Source: Astrocystis sublimbata
Lineage: Eukaryota; Ascomycota; Sordariomycetes; Xylariales; Xylariaceae
DNA length: 64,000 nucleotides
Direction: 5' to 3'
Assembly: GCA_022453515.1 (NCBI GenBank)
Contig: JAJNNY010000087.1
Location: 1-64,000 of the forward strand
Part shown: piece by piece, positions 1 to 10,148 of the stretch
Layout: every line of letters begins with the position of its first letter
Position numbering within the stretch: position 1 is the stretch's first letter
Position numbers and translations under genes: made by a program
The notes under the pieces: generated by a model
The model's input: only the letters and a program-made list of their open reading frames with translations
Databases searched by the model: none
What the model was told of the DNA's origin: nothing

Positions 1-330
1 TCATTGCATGCTGCACGTTGTTGGATCCCCACTGGCCGTCTAAGTGGGAGCTCGACAGAGATCGAATGAGCACCCCAGGTCGACCCGAGGGCGCTTATTG
101 AAAACCTATACCACCCTCCCATGTCCGGTTGGCATTGTTCATTTCTTCGATAGCTGGTCTCCATACTCTTTTTCTTCCTGTAAAGACTGCCTCGACTCTC
201 TACCTCGGACCACCTTTCAGTAGATTCGGGTTGTGAAGCATCTCTCAACCATACAGAACTATATAGAATAGCCGACTCGCAGGGACGATCGTTGTTCTCT
301 TACTTAACCACATTATACAACAACGCTGCA
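1..330. other. 5' flank of the first gene
   Basis: No coding region is recognised here. It is the upstream and leader region of the gene starting at 331. The reading frame of that gene is open upstream to a TTG at 292, but the first ATG in frame is at 331, so the leader should include at least the bases just before it. Confidence 0.6.
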
Positions 331-1952
331 ATGGCATCGCAGGAGGAGCGGAGGCGGCCTAACGCTCTCAACTTGACGCCCTCGCGATCGTCATCTACAG
401 ATGGCTCGTATACTACCACATCGTCCCTAAAGCCACCAAGGACGCCTCGGTTCGCAGAGGCTACCACAGTATACTCCCCCATAGAGCCACAGACAACCGA
501 CCCCTTTGGCGCTCCGGGCGAGAGGTCGAGCATTGTCCAAGCCCAGCCAGCCGATGTAGGCTTCGGATACATCAACGATGATACGACGACACAAACAGTC
601 AACATGCCCATGACTCCGAAGTCACCCCTCAAGAGTGCCATGAAGATGCCTGGCACGCCAGCCCGGAAACTAGAGAATCCTCTCAGCCCAACTTTCAGAG
701 AAGAAGACATTCTCGAGTCAAGAGAAAAGGATACCGAAGCGGCGCAAAAGAAGGATGTGGTGAGTTTGCAAACCCCCAAATGGCAGCTGTGCTGTTGTAC
801 TAACATAGTCTAGGGCCTCAAATACAGAGTCAGAATGGCTAAATTCGCCCTACGTGGTATCAGCTTCAGCTGCAGCTTGATCATCATCTCCTTGCTTGCG
901 GTATCCTTCAACATCTTCCGCACAACAAATCATCTTGCGGCGCAAAACGGTCTGCCGGCCTGGGCAGAAAACACGAAACTGTGGCCCCAGATTCTTGTCC
1001 TGGTGGTCTCGGGCGTCAATCTTTTCCTTTGTTTGCTCATCTTCTTCGGCTACCTCAGAGGCGGTCACTACCGTGCTGAGAAGGTCGGGGTTTACTACAC
1101 CCTGTTCGCAGTTGGTTGGTTCATTGCTTCGTCGATTCTGTGGGCTGCTGCTGCCGGTATCCTGCAGTTTAGTCGCGACAACAGCAACAACAAGGACATG
1201 TGGGGTTGGGCTTGTGTCGATAACAAGCGATCTGAGGTCTTCTCGGACAAGGTTGACTATGCTCTCGTCTGCCGACTTCAGGTGAGTTTACGCGCGCCTC
1301 CAATCTTATTCATGGTGCTGTTGCTAATAACCCATTTCAGAACTGGTCTCTTATCTGCGCCCTGATAGAAATTGTCCTCGATGTATTCACAATCACGCTT
1401 TACAGCATCGTCTTCTTCCGATACATAACCAAACGCAAGCTGACGAAGTCAATGGATATGCGAGATCGCGCCCGCTCAGACTTATACCTAGCCCAGCTTC
1501 GCTCACAGTCGGCCCCCAACACCCCCGGCTTCGGTCCCAAGTCGCCCTCCTTCTCGTCATACGCGATGTCGCCGCGATTCCCGCCTTCAACTTACAACTC
1601 GCTTTCCGAGGTCTCACAGGCCCCGAGCTTCACTCCTGCCGCCGCCGCCGAGCCAACATCAACTTTCGCCAGCAAGGCCAGCCTGGCGTATACACCTCAA
1701 CCCGCCGCAGATAAACCCTTCAAGCTGCAAGCTCCTCCAAGCAAGGCTCGCTCAGCCACCCCCAAGGTTGCGCAGGGCGCTTTCTTCAACAACTCCAGCC
1801 CCACCTCCACATCTTCTCCCGTGAACAGCTTCACCACTCCCCCTCCGCCGGCTGGTGAACAGCAGTACGACGCTGTTCCCATCCCGGGCGCATACGCGGA
1901 CGCTCATGTCAGGAGTCCACCTCCCGCGCAGACAAATTTCAGATTCTCATAA
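331..1952 (+). CDS. MARVEL-like four-TM membrane protein
   Basis: Three exons are deduced: 331-759, 814-1281 and 1341-1952, giving 502 aa. Both introns are phase 0 with GTGAGT donors. The first has a TACTAAC-type branch site and the second a TTTCAG acceptor. The N-terminal ~150 residues are Ser/Pro/Thr-rich and probably disordered. Four hydrophobic helices follow at about 155-175, 192-215, 227-252 and 301-325, and then a long Pro/Ser/Ala-rich tail of ~170 residues with many SP and TP sites. The four-helix layout with both tails cytosolic resembles fungal MARVEL-domain proteins, often placed in the plasma membrane. That is inference from topology, not from a diagnostic motif. The loop before the second intron has two Cys that could pair. 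The tails with many proline-directed phosphosites suggest regulation by kinases. I do not recognise a named orthologue. Confidence 0.85.
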
Positions 1953-3867
1953 AGAAAATGAGGGAACTAATTGAACGAAGTGTACGAGATGGGACGTGAT
2001 TGTACGAGTGAAGAAAATTCTTGGGATTAATTACGTACAGGTGCTGTACTACGATGACTCAGCTGGAGGAGATTGTTTTATTTTTACCTCGCGGTGACAT
2101 ATATACCCACGCGCGAGCCATATTCTGAGCGACACAGACTCTCTATCGTGGCCGGCGTTTCATGAGCGGAGTCTTGCATTTACGAGTTTGAGTTTGTTTT
2201 TATCAATGTACTGGGAAACGGGAAAGAGATACCACCACCATCACAGCTGGCTTTCACTGCTTCTTACAACAATGAGTTGAGCCGAGCCCTCATATTATTC
2301 TATTCTACCTAACTGTAAATACTATTATTCATATCAAATAGAGCACTCTATGTGCTCAAGATATCAATCAAAAAACCCCAGATTTGACCTCACTTTTACT
2401 TGCCCAACTCCGAAGACATACCCTTCTTATGGCATTTTTTGGTTCATCGTCTATACTATTCAACGACCGTGGAAAATTGAACTCACAGTTTGCAGGCAAC
2501 CCTCATCTCAACTTAAACCGATGTCTATCAAACTATATTTGCGCGGCTAGTATACATATGCACGGGCGTGGCTATACGCGCAAACTTTTCGGCTCCGGGT
2601 CCCCCAGTCGAGTCGAACCACGCGATCCGGGTCGATGTTAACGTTGTGGGCTCCGTCGATTGGCTGAGAATGAACAAACCGAGTGCGACTTTAATGCGGC
2701 TTAGACCACCAAGCATAGCCGGGACTCGACGTCTCCGAGCCTTCTCCTTGACCTACCTGCAATGGCACAATTGTTATCCGAGAAGTAGCAGGGAAAACAC
2801 TCACGCAGAGATTTTGAGGTCGGTTTTCTGTATGCTCTAAACCGACATTGTGTCTTTCCTAATGATTATTCGTCATGCTTTGGGCTTTGAAGTCTTCTCT
2901 GCCTATCTAAGTAGTGTAAGGTAATGATCTCCCAACATTCCATCTAGAGTGTTGAATCGAATCGCAAACCAAGGATAAAGGACAGAGGTCATACACGTCA
3001 ATGCAGAGACGAGGTAAACACTACCTAGCTCTTCACTGCGATTTTAGCACCAAGAAAGGACTCGAAGATCACCATGAGAAAACCACTGTGGCACTACGCC
3101 TAGCACACGAGCCTTTTCACAATGGATTTGAGGAACACTCGTATCCCCTCCACATAGTCCAACTCAACGTTTACAAGAGCTATCATAAGTAATAGGTGAT
3201 TTCTATCCTAGTGAAAGTCGATGTGTATTTCCTAGATTTATCTAACCACGAGGTCTTCATGACCTAGTGCCGGAGTTGTGGTAGGAGATATTGGGTTTAA
3301 TGAAGACTTTGCCAAATTTACAGTTTTCGACCCTCAGCACCAACAGTCTAGTGTACAAACGCTCCGCAAAGTTAGTGACATGAATTGACATCGTTGACGG
3401 CATCGGTACAATCGTTTTTCTAAGACAGAGGAGGAGAGCCGAAGACGGAATGGAAAAGTGATGCTCACAACCGAAGTTCAGTCGTCAAGCAACAATATAG
3501 TGGGGAATCAAATGAAGATATAAATGTTTATATTCACTCGCAAACTTCCAGATAAAAATGTATGCGACTGGAAATAATCGTGATAAAGACAAAAGTGAAT
3601 CATGTTCGAAGATGATCTTGGAGCTGGGTGAGGTGTATACAAGTGACATGGTTTAGCGGCAAGGGCTGTGGCTGGGCGTGCCTACATGGCTAATGTTACT
3701 TATGTGGACCGGGCCCGGCCTTTAGCTGGCCAGCTTCAAGCTTCAAAGGACCTTACAATCAATTCTTCATCTATCGCCGATGCCACACAACTTACAGCCG
3801 CTCTAAGCGCATAGCCCGCCGAAAACACAGCTTTGTGCTGTTTGAGATCAATCATACAAACGCCAAA
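1953..3867. other. Intergenic, no gene seen
   Basis: This is 1.9 kb between two genes on the + strand. The short ORFs inside have no recognisable protein features and uneven composition. The last ~150 bases should hold the promoter and leader of the small gene at 3868. I see no clear TATA box. Confidence 0.6.
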
Positions 3868-4248
3868 ATGGCCGTACTTACAACGGCCACCACAAGCCGT
3901 TTGCTTACGACGACTAGGCAGTCCGCCGTCAGAACGAGCGCCATGATATCTTCGCGGAGGACATATAGCTCAGGACCACCGCGCCGAGGGAATACCGAGC
4001 CCGTCAAGTTCTGGCCGTTTTTGGCCGTCATTGCCATCGGCACAGGCGCTTTCGCATACGTGAGCAAGCAAAGGGCTGGCCAAGGGTGAGTTTCCATTAC
4101 TCTTCTGCCGCTCCTGAGGAACAGACCGAGCCAAAGCAGCTCTCCCTTTGTAACGGATATGCACAATCAAATCTTTGAATCGACGAGGGCTTACATGGAC
4201 GGTGTTAGCCGAGCTCCCATTGCTCGCAATGAGATTCCTAACCGATGA
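3868..4248 (+). CDS. Small probable mitochondrial membrane protein
   Basis: Two exons are deduced: 3868-4085 and 4209-4248, coding for 85 aa. The donor is GTGAGT at 4086. The acceptor GTGTTAG ends at 4208, and the second exon adds only 12 full codons before TGA. The first ~35 residues are rich in Arg, Ser and Thr with no acidic residue and include an RRTYSS sequence. This is typical of a cleaved mitochondrial targeting peptide. One hydrophobic segment (about residues 48-66, starting KFWPFLAVIAIG) is followed by a short basic tail, which fits a single-pass inner-membrane protein with a small tail. The acceptor is my choice. Without splicing, the frame would stop at codon 85 in a different tail, so the C-terminus is the uncertain part. 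I do not recognise the family and assign no function. Confidence 0.65.
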
Positions 4249-7059
4249 GGGTCCACCACCTGAACTATTTGTTACGGGCCCCGTCCAAGTCATCGATGGA
4301 CGGAGGGATTGTGACGATGCTGCTGCTGCTGCTGCGAAATCCGAATACGATACAGCAAAGGAAAATAAAAACTGGCCAGTGAGGCAAGACTTATGGCGTC
4401 CATATAAGAAAGGCTGAGCCGCATGTCGAGAGCACCGAAGACATTGTCAGATGGGGATTTTAGCTGGGGCGGCACATCTGTTAAACCATAACGCAAACGT
4501 CCTAAGAAAGGCTTAAAGAGAATATTAATCTCTAGTAGAATAAAAAGGTACAAGTGTTTTTGAATTTAATTTTTAGTGTACATATAAACCATGAAGTGTG
4601 GCCTATCGATCCTTTAGTCCCTCGGAATTTGAAGCTAGAGGTACCAGAAAAGAAAAGTTACTATAGGGACAAACACCCGGCTGCCTGATCGGCGGCCGAG
4701 ATTCGTGGTCCCAGGCCTTACGATAGTAAAGTGCTGTTCGAAGTAATGACCTCTATGGGTGAGTCTTGACAGGCACTTCGGCCCCATACAATGAGAGTGA
4801 GTACCAGCCCCCCAACGCCTCGCGATAAGGCGTTTTCGTTGTACACGCTTACTTATGAACCTCCTCATGTATAATGGCGAAAGGTAGTCTATGTGCGACC
4901 TTCTACTTGAAAAGCCAGATCGCTCGGGTTGAGCAGTAGGTACCGCGGCGATGTGTTTGCCGTGAGCACCAAGCGAAAGCCCCTACTCCTTGAAGCCTCG
5001 AAAACAAACTTAAAAAGAGACCGGTCTTCACGCTCACGGAACGGCGCTTCCAGAAAATTATCCGTTGTTTGACTCGGAAGCAGACGCAGTATCGGCGCTT
5101 TAGCGACCAAGCGTCATTGTTATCGACTTGTGAATATCTAGGTACATCATTATAGTTACCTCAGCTGAGCGATAGCAGCGCAAGAAAAATGTTCGTGGCC
5201 GCAATTTTGTGAGAATAAATATACCGCTGGGGCAAGCGGCTAGCCAGCGATCTGATGACCGAGATGACAGCTAAGATGAGGTCGGGTCGGCCCTTGTGGC
5301 CCGTTCTCAGTTCAACAAGTGATGGCGTGATCACGGGGGGTCGGGGTATTAAGTAGTCAACTCAAACTATGGATCACGGAAGGACGGCGGACGACCTGGG
5401 ATATTTCCGGTGGCTACCTGGTAGGTACTTACTACATAGTATACCTATATTAAACTTGGTATCATATAAGTTCATATATGTAATGATGGTACTAGTTCAA
5501 CCATTACCTATACATTTCCTCTCTGTATCGCAACATGCTACCATTTGATGTTTAAGTAGTTATCCGGCTCTACCTTAATGTTTAACGAAATGGACCTGCA
5601 CTGATAGACCCGAACCTAGCACCTAGGTATTGATTACATCAGACGGACCACGGTAGGCACTTGACAACTTGAGTTGACATACCTCATCCGTGTAGAGAGA
5701 CTGTGGGTCCGGGGAGACATCATCCTTACTACATACATCATCGGAGGGGTCACCCGTGCCCCTAGCCCATTATCTCCAACACCAACATCACCTGTGTCTC
5801 CTTGGCGGTTTTGATGGCGCAATTTGTATTTCGAGGTGCATCCCGCTGCGTGCCCAGGTGCTACCCAACAAATTCGTCCGCCTCTCGGATCGGCTACCTA
5901 CCTGCGCATATTGGGCTTTGTTAGGCACTGGCGAGGAGATATGTGAATAGTAATAGGTACCTAGGTAGTAAGGCCTCTGAATTCACCAACACGCCATCCA
6001 TCGTACATTGCACCAGACCACTGGACATCATCCTCAGCCCACCCCTATCCCCCTTGCCCAGCAAGCCCAGCAGCACTTCCTTGCACATCTTCATAGCGCG
6101 CATCATAGCACGTATCACGCTGGGAATAAGCAAAGAAAAGAAAAGCAAAGGTACCGTCGAGTATTGCCCCGACACCCCTTTCCCTTCTTGATATCAAGTT
6201 AGCCCATATACTGCCCGTGCCACTGCCACGCCCCCCGTGATCTTGGTGGTCATCTTCGACGTCGTTTGAGTGTGCGTTGGTGATACGATTAGGTATAGCT
6301 GGCCAGTAACTAACTCTAAGTTTGGTAGCACATCATCCTAGCCGTATCTAGTCACACTAGGCTTTATGACCTGGGCGTTTGTCTTTAAACTCTGGACCAT
6401 CTGGTTATTTATCACCAATACCATTGCTAGTGCTCGGCCAGTTGCTCTCCTCGGTCCGTTCAGAAAGATAAGGGCCCAAAAGACAACCTGCCCAGGAGCC
6501 CGCATTGGGTGACAAACAAACCGGTCACTAGGAGGTATGCATGTATGTGAGATAGCAGTGGGTGAGCACTTTAAGCTGAGGACGAGGTACTTGGGTAGGT
6601 AAGTACTTACCGGTACTTAGGTCCACTTGCACCTCTCTGACAGTCCCATGCAGATCAGCCGGACTGGGCGCTAGTAGTGGTGCTAGTCGCCTAAGATTAG
6701 CACATGTAGAACGCTCTTGGTACCTCGCTAGGCTACCTGGCGCATTGGCATAATAGCGGTACCTAAGGGGCCTAAACCACCAATGTACATGGTCTTACCC
6801 TCAAACTACGTATGCACCCAAGTACCTACAGACTACAGTACTCGTAGACGTGGACGTGGACGCTGGACGCTGGACATCAATCATCCATCCCGTCGTCGGC
6901 AGCCTGTCGCCATCCTTCCACTCTTCTACTCATTGACCAACGCGATTTCCACAACCAAACCACCCCCAACTGCTTCCTGTTACAACGCCATACAAACCTA
7001 TAAGTATAGATGAACACAACTGCAGCAGCATAGCATATCTCTGCGCCAGCACCGAAAAC
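4249..7059. other. Intergenic, no gene seen
   Basis: This is 2.8 kb with only short ORFs lacking protein-like features. It contains many TAGGTA/TACCTA words between about 5400 and 6900, including one exact TACCTAGGTA palindrome at 5958. GGACGT/GGACGCT short tandem units occur near 6850-6875. The last few hundred bases are probably promoter for the gene at 7060. Confidence 0.6.
5958..5967. repeat. TACCTAGGTA palindrome, copy 1
   Basis: Exact 10-bp palindrome in the gap before the gene at 7060, flanked by further TAGGTA half-units. Confidence 0.8.
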
Positions 7060-8412
7060 ATGTCGTCGACCAACCAAACACCTGGCTACCCTTCCAGGCG
7101 ACCGGCACGATCGGCCACATCAACCACATCGACCACGGTTGCCTCCTCCTCCTCCTCCGCCGCCGCCGCATCGCACCCGCCCAACCCTCCATCGAGCCAG
7201 CAGCGGCGTCAGCATGATGGTGACTCTCCGCCTCGCAACCGCCATAAACAACGAATGCTTACAGATCTAGAATCCTGGGTCGAAGTGTCCTCCCAACCCT
7301 CCTCTTCCTCCGTATCCTCCATCGGCGACGAAATCGATACCACTGGTCTGCAAGTCGGCTCGTCCGAGGGCCCCAGACGGCGCCGTAATGCAAGACCGAC
7401 CACCGGCCAGGCCTATCCGGGTGCTGGCGCCAGTAGCCAGGAGGAATACGACGAGACGGAAAGCGAGGAAGATCATCTTCTGACCAGCTCAACTGAGAAT
7501 GTCCTCTCGGGACGTGCCGCGCACCAGACGCCCCTCCGACAAGTATCCTCGGCGCAGGTCGTCGATGTCGACTCGAGCGAGGAAGATGACGACGACGACG
7601 AGAATGCCACTGCCTTGGGAAGGCGGCCATCCGAACCCTTCCGACCCCAACCCAATGCCTTCTCCCACCCGCCCTCGCACCTTCTTCATCGACACTCCAC
7701 CAGCTCCGCCGTCCCCCAGCACGGCAGGCGCCCTTCATTCACCCGACGGTCACATACACGAGCTGACCGCCGCACGCCCGACTTCACGTCTCCAAACTAC
7801 CAGGCTGACAACGACGCCGTCCTGCGTGCTAGTCTGACAACCCTACTCAGCTGTGCCGCAGCCGCAAGAAGTCTTCCCAGAGACAACGGTGAGAAGTTGG
7901 GTGAGCGTCCTGCTCCCGTCAGCAGTGGTCAACCTGTCGCACTACGCTTCGCCCCCGAAAGCGAGCTGATGGCGCCATCACCGCCCCCGGTACCGTCCCG
8001 GGGCTCTGCTCAGTCTGCTCGAACGAGAGCAGCCACCCCGCCACGGCCAGAACCTGTGGCTGGTGAGAAGATTAAGCGCGCCGCAACCCCGACATCTTCC
8101 TCCAAAACACCTCGTGCAGCCAAGAAGAAGAGGACAGCGGCGAGTGAGGAGGCCATGATCAGCCCCACCCTCATGACTTGGGTTGTCAGTGCAGGTGTGG
8201 TCGTGCTCATATCTGTTGTTGGCTTTGGAGCTGGTTACGTCATCGGGCGAGAGGTCGGGCGCCAAGAAACTCTCAGCAGCCTTGCCGGTGCGGGCAACAT
8301 GAGTGCAGCCGCAGAAGGAGGGAGCTGCGGACGGGAGGTCCTGAAGAGCAGTGGTGGCACTCTGAAACGATTTCGCTGGGGAAGCGGCATGGGACGGAGT
8401 CTCGTGGCGTGA
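7060..8412 (+). CDS. Low-complexity protein with one C-terminal TM helix
   Basis: This is a single uninterrupted 450-codon frame starting at the ATG at 7060. Most of the chain is Ser/Pro/Arg-rich and probably disordered. It has a poly-Ser/Ala run near residues 27-45 and an acidic run (SSEEDDDDDE) near residue 170. A basic, Pro/Thr-rich stretch with KKKR lies before the membrane segment. One strong TM helix lies at about residues 371-394, with several Gly (GFGAGYVIG) able to support helix packing. It is followed by ~55 residues that are mostly polar. The layout suggests a single-pass protein with a large N-terminal cytosolic or nucleoplasmic region and a short tail on the other side. No catalytic motif is visible and I do not recognise the family. 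Coding status rests on length, codon pattern and the TM segment. Confidence 0.75.
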   Translation: MSSTNQTPGYPSRRPARSATSTTSTTVASSSSSAAAASHPPNPPSSQQRRQHDGDSPPRNRHKQRMLTDLESWVEVSSQPSSSSVSSIGDEIDTTGLQVGSSEGPRRRRNARPTTGQAYPGAGASSQEEYDETESEEDHLLTSSTENVLSGRAAHQTPLRQVSSAQVVDVDSSEEDDDDDENATALGRRPSEPFRPQPNAFSHPPSHLLHRHSTSSAVPQHGRRPSFTRRSHTRADRRTPDFTSPNYQADNDAVLRASLTTLLSCAAAARSLPRDNGEKLGERPAPVSSGQPVALRFAPESELMAPSPPPVPSRGSAQSARTRAATPPRPEPVAGEKIKRAATPTSSSKTPRAAKKKRTAASEEAMISPTLMTWVVSAGVVVLISVVGFGAGYVIGREVGRQETLSSLAGAGNMSAAAEGGSCGREVLKSSGGTLKRFRWGSGMGRSLVA

Positions 8413-10148
8413 ATACTTGTCGCTTCCTACCAGTCTCCGAAATTGACTCGCTATGTTTCGAGTCAAAAGCGAGAAGCATCACACCTTATCCCACTTTTCG
8501 CATGGGCAGTGCACCACGAGCCGCAGACAACCCAGGAACCCGAATATCAAATGAAACAATCCAATAACACCATTGAAAATCGGCGTCTAGAACGATTGTT
8601 TGTCTCCCATGATCAGGTTCCCGATTTTGCCCGGCCTTCACCTGGGAAAGAGGTTACCGTCCCAGCGGAGATACGGAGGTGCCACATTCTAGCGAGTGCT
8701 GCCAGGTATTGCAGCAATGATTAACAACGTGGCCGAGCTTCTCGGGACCATGCATACCCAAATCAATATATATGTTCACTCGCACCGGGATGGGGCGTTT
8801 CGGGGTACCTTTTGCCTTCTGTCATTCAACACTACGTCTCTTTTGTTGAAACTGGTCGAGGCATTTACGTGTGGAAGTGCATAAGGTCTCGCACAAATCA
8901 ACCCGATTAAACACCTACCGCGTATATTTGGGGCCGAGAGAGGAGAGAGCACAGTTAGAGGCAATTGACATTGGGCATATGACAGGCGTTTGGGTGGAGT
9001 TTTCTCTCTTGGTACTTATTCTTTTGAGCTGGAGTGGGCAGGACCGTACGTATATCATGATGACGTCTGAGTTTTTAGTTTTATAGTTTTCGTTTTCTTT
9101 CATTTGCCGTTCCCCATGAAGCAGTTTACATCCTGGCCAGGCTGGCGTGAGCGAGAAGTGATGGCGTACATATACCCTGGGCAAGCAGGCAGGCAGGCCA
9201 TATAACGAGGTAGCAAGTTATGTATTGTTTGCCAATTGATGACATAACCTAGAGGAAAGTCACGACGACTTCCGGCTGCATTGCCCTATAGTGATTGATT
9301 TTGGGTTGTATTAGACAGAATTATGAGCGTGACAAACCTGTGATCCATGTCCTCGTGTCTCACAGACCTCATGGACAGACAGATATTTGCATTACCTGTT
9401 TCTTGCACCACGTAATCGCCTGTGTGCCGATCGGAGATCGCGACATGGTGAAGACTAGAAGAGCGTGACGAAGTCTACGGTCCCAAATCATATATGCAGT
9501 AGCATGAATGAAAATAACCTGCTGCTTGCCATCCTGTTGGGCTGACGACGCAATCTGTTGATTACCTGTAGGTAGGTTTACATCTCATACATACATACAT
9601 ACATACATACATACATACATACATACATACATACATACATACATACATACATACATACATACATACATACATACATACATACATACATACATACATACAT
9701 CCATCCACATACGTAAAAACCTTGAACCGTGCGCCGCCCATAATGTGTCCGTCCTACTTACGAAAGCGGAAGATTTCTTTTTCGATTTTTGTTTTCATGG
9801 TTTGCGTGCTGTGTGTGCAATGGGTGAATTGACATGCAGGCGGATTTGTAAAGCGGCAACCGAACAAATTCTAACGTGATTAGGTCACTTGGCCTTTCAA
9901 ATTGCTCTCATAAAGACTCGGGAGAGAGATTGCGTTTTTATGAACTGGGCAAAATTAAGAATAAATTCCTCCTTGCCACATTCACTGCCCAGTCATCTGA
10001 TCGATTACATAGGAGATGAAATGCCAGTCTGAGCAGGGCCGCCCGTTCAACGCCATGCTCAAGAATACTTTCTAGGACTGCATTTGATTGTTCCTTGAAA
10101 TTGGAACTAGATGTAGAGACCCGCGCACTGACATCGCAGGGTCTAGAT
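8413..10148. other. Convergent intergenic region with microsatellite
   Basis: This 1.7 kb separates the 3' ends of the gene ending at 8412 (+) and of Rim15 (-). It should hold both 3' UTRs. Apart from the CATA microsatellite at 9586-9700 I see nothing gene-like. Confidence 0.65.
9586..9700. repeat. (CATA)n microsatellite, ~29 units
   Basis: 115 bp of perfect tetranucleotide CATA tandem repeat, directly visible, ending in degenerate CATC/CCATCCA units. A perfect tract of this length is likely length-variable between strains. Confidence 0.98.

Noticed and set aside
292..330. Start of the first gene at 292
   Set aside because: The codon there is TTG; the first in-frame ATG is at 331.
7259..7738. 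Antisense ORFs overlapping the low-complexity membrane protein
   Set aside because: These are Arg/Trp/Gly-rich shadows caused by GC-rich codons on the other strand.
9586..9700. Possible CRISPR-like array
   Set aside because: It is an uninterrupted 4-bp microsatellite with no spacers, and the genome is eukaryotic.
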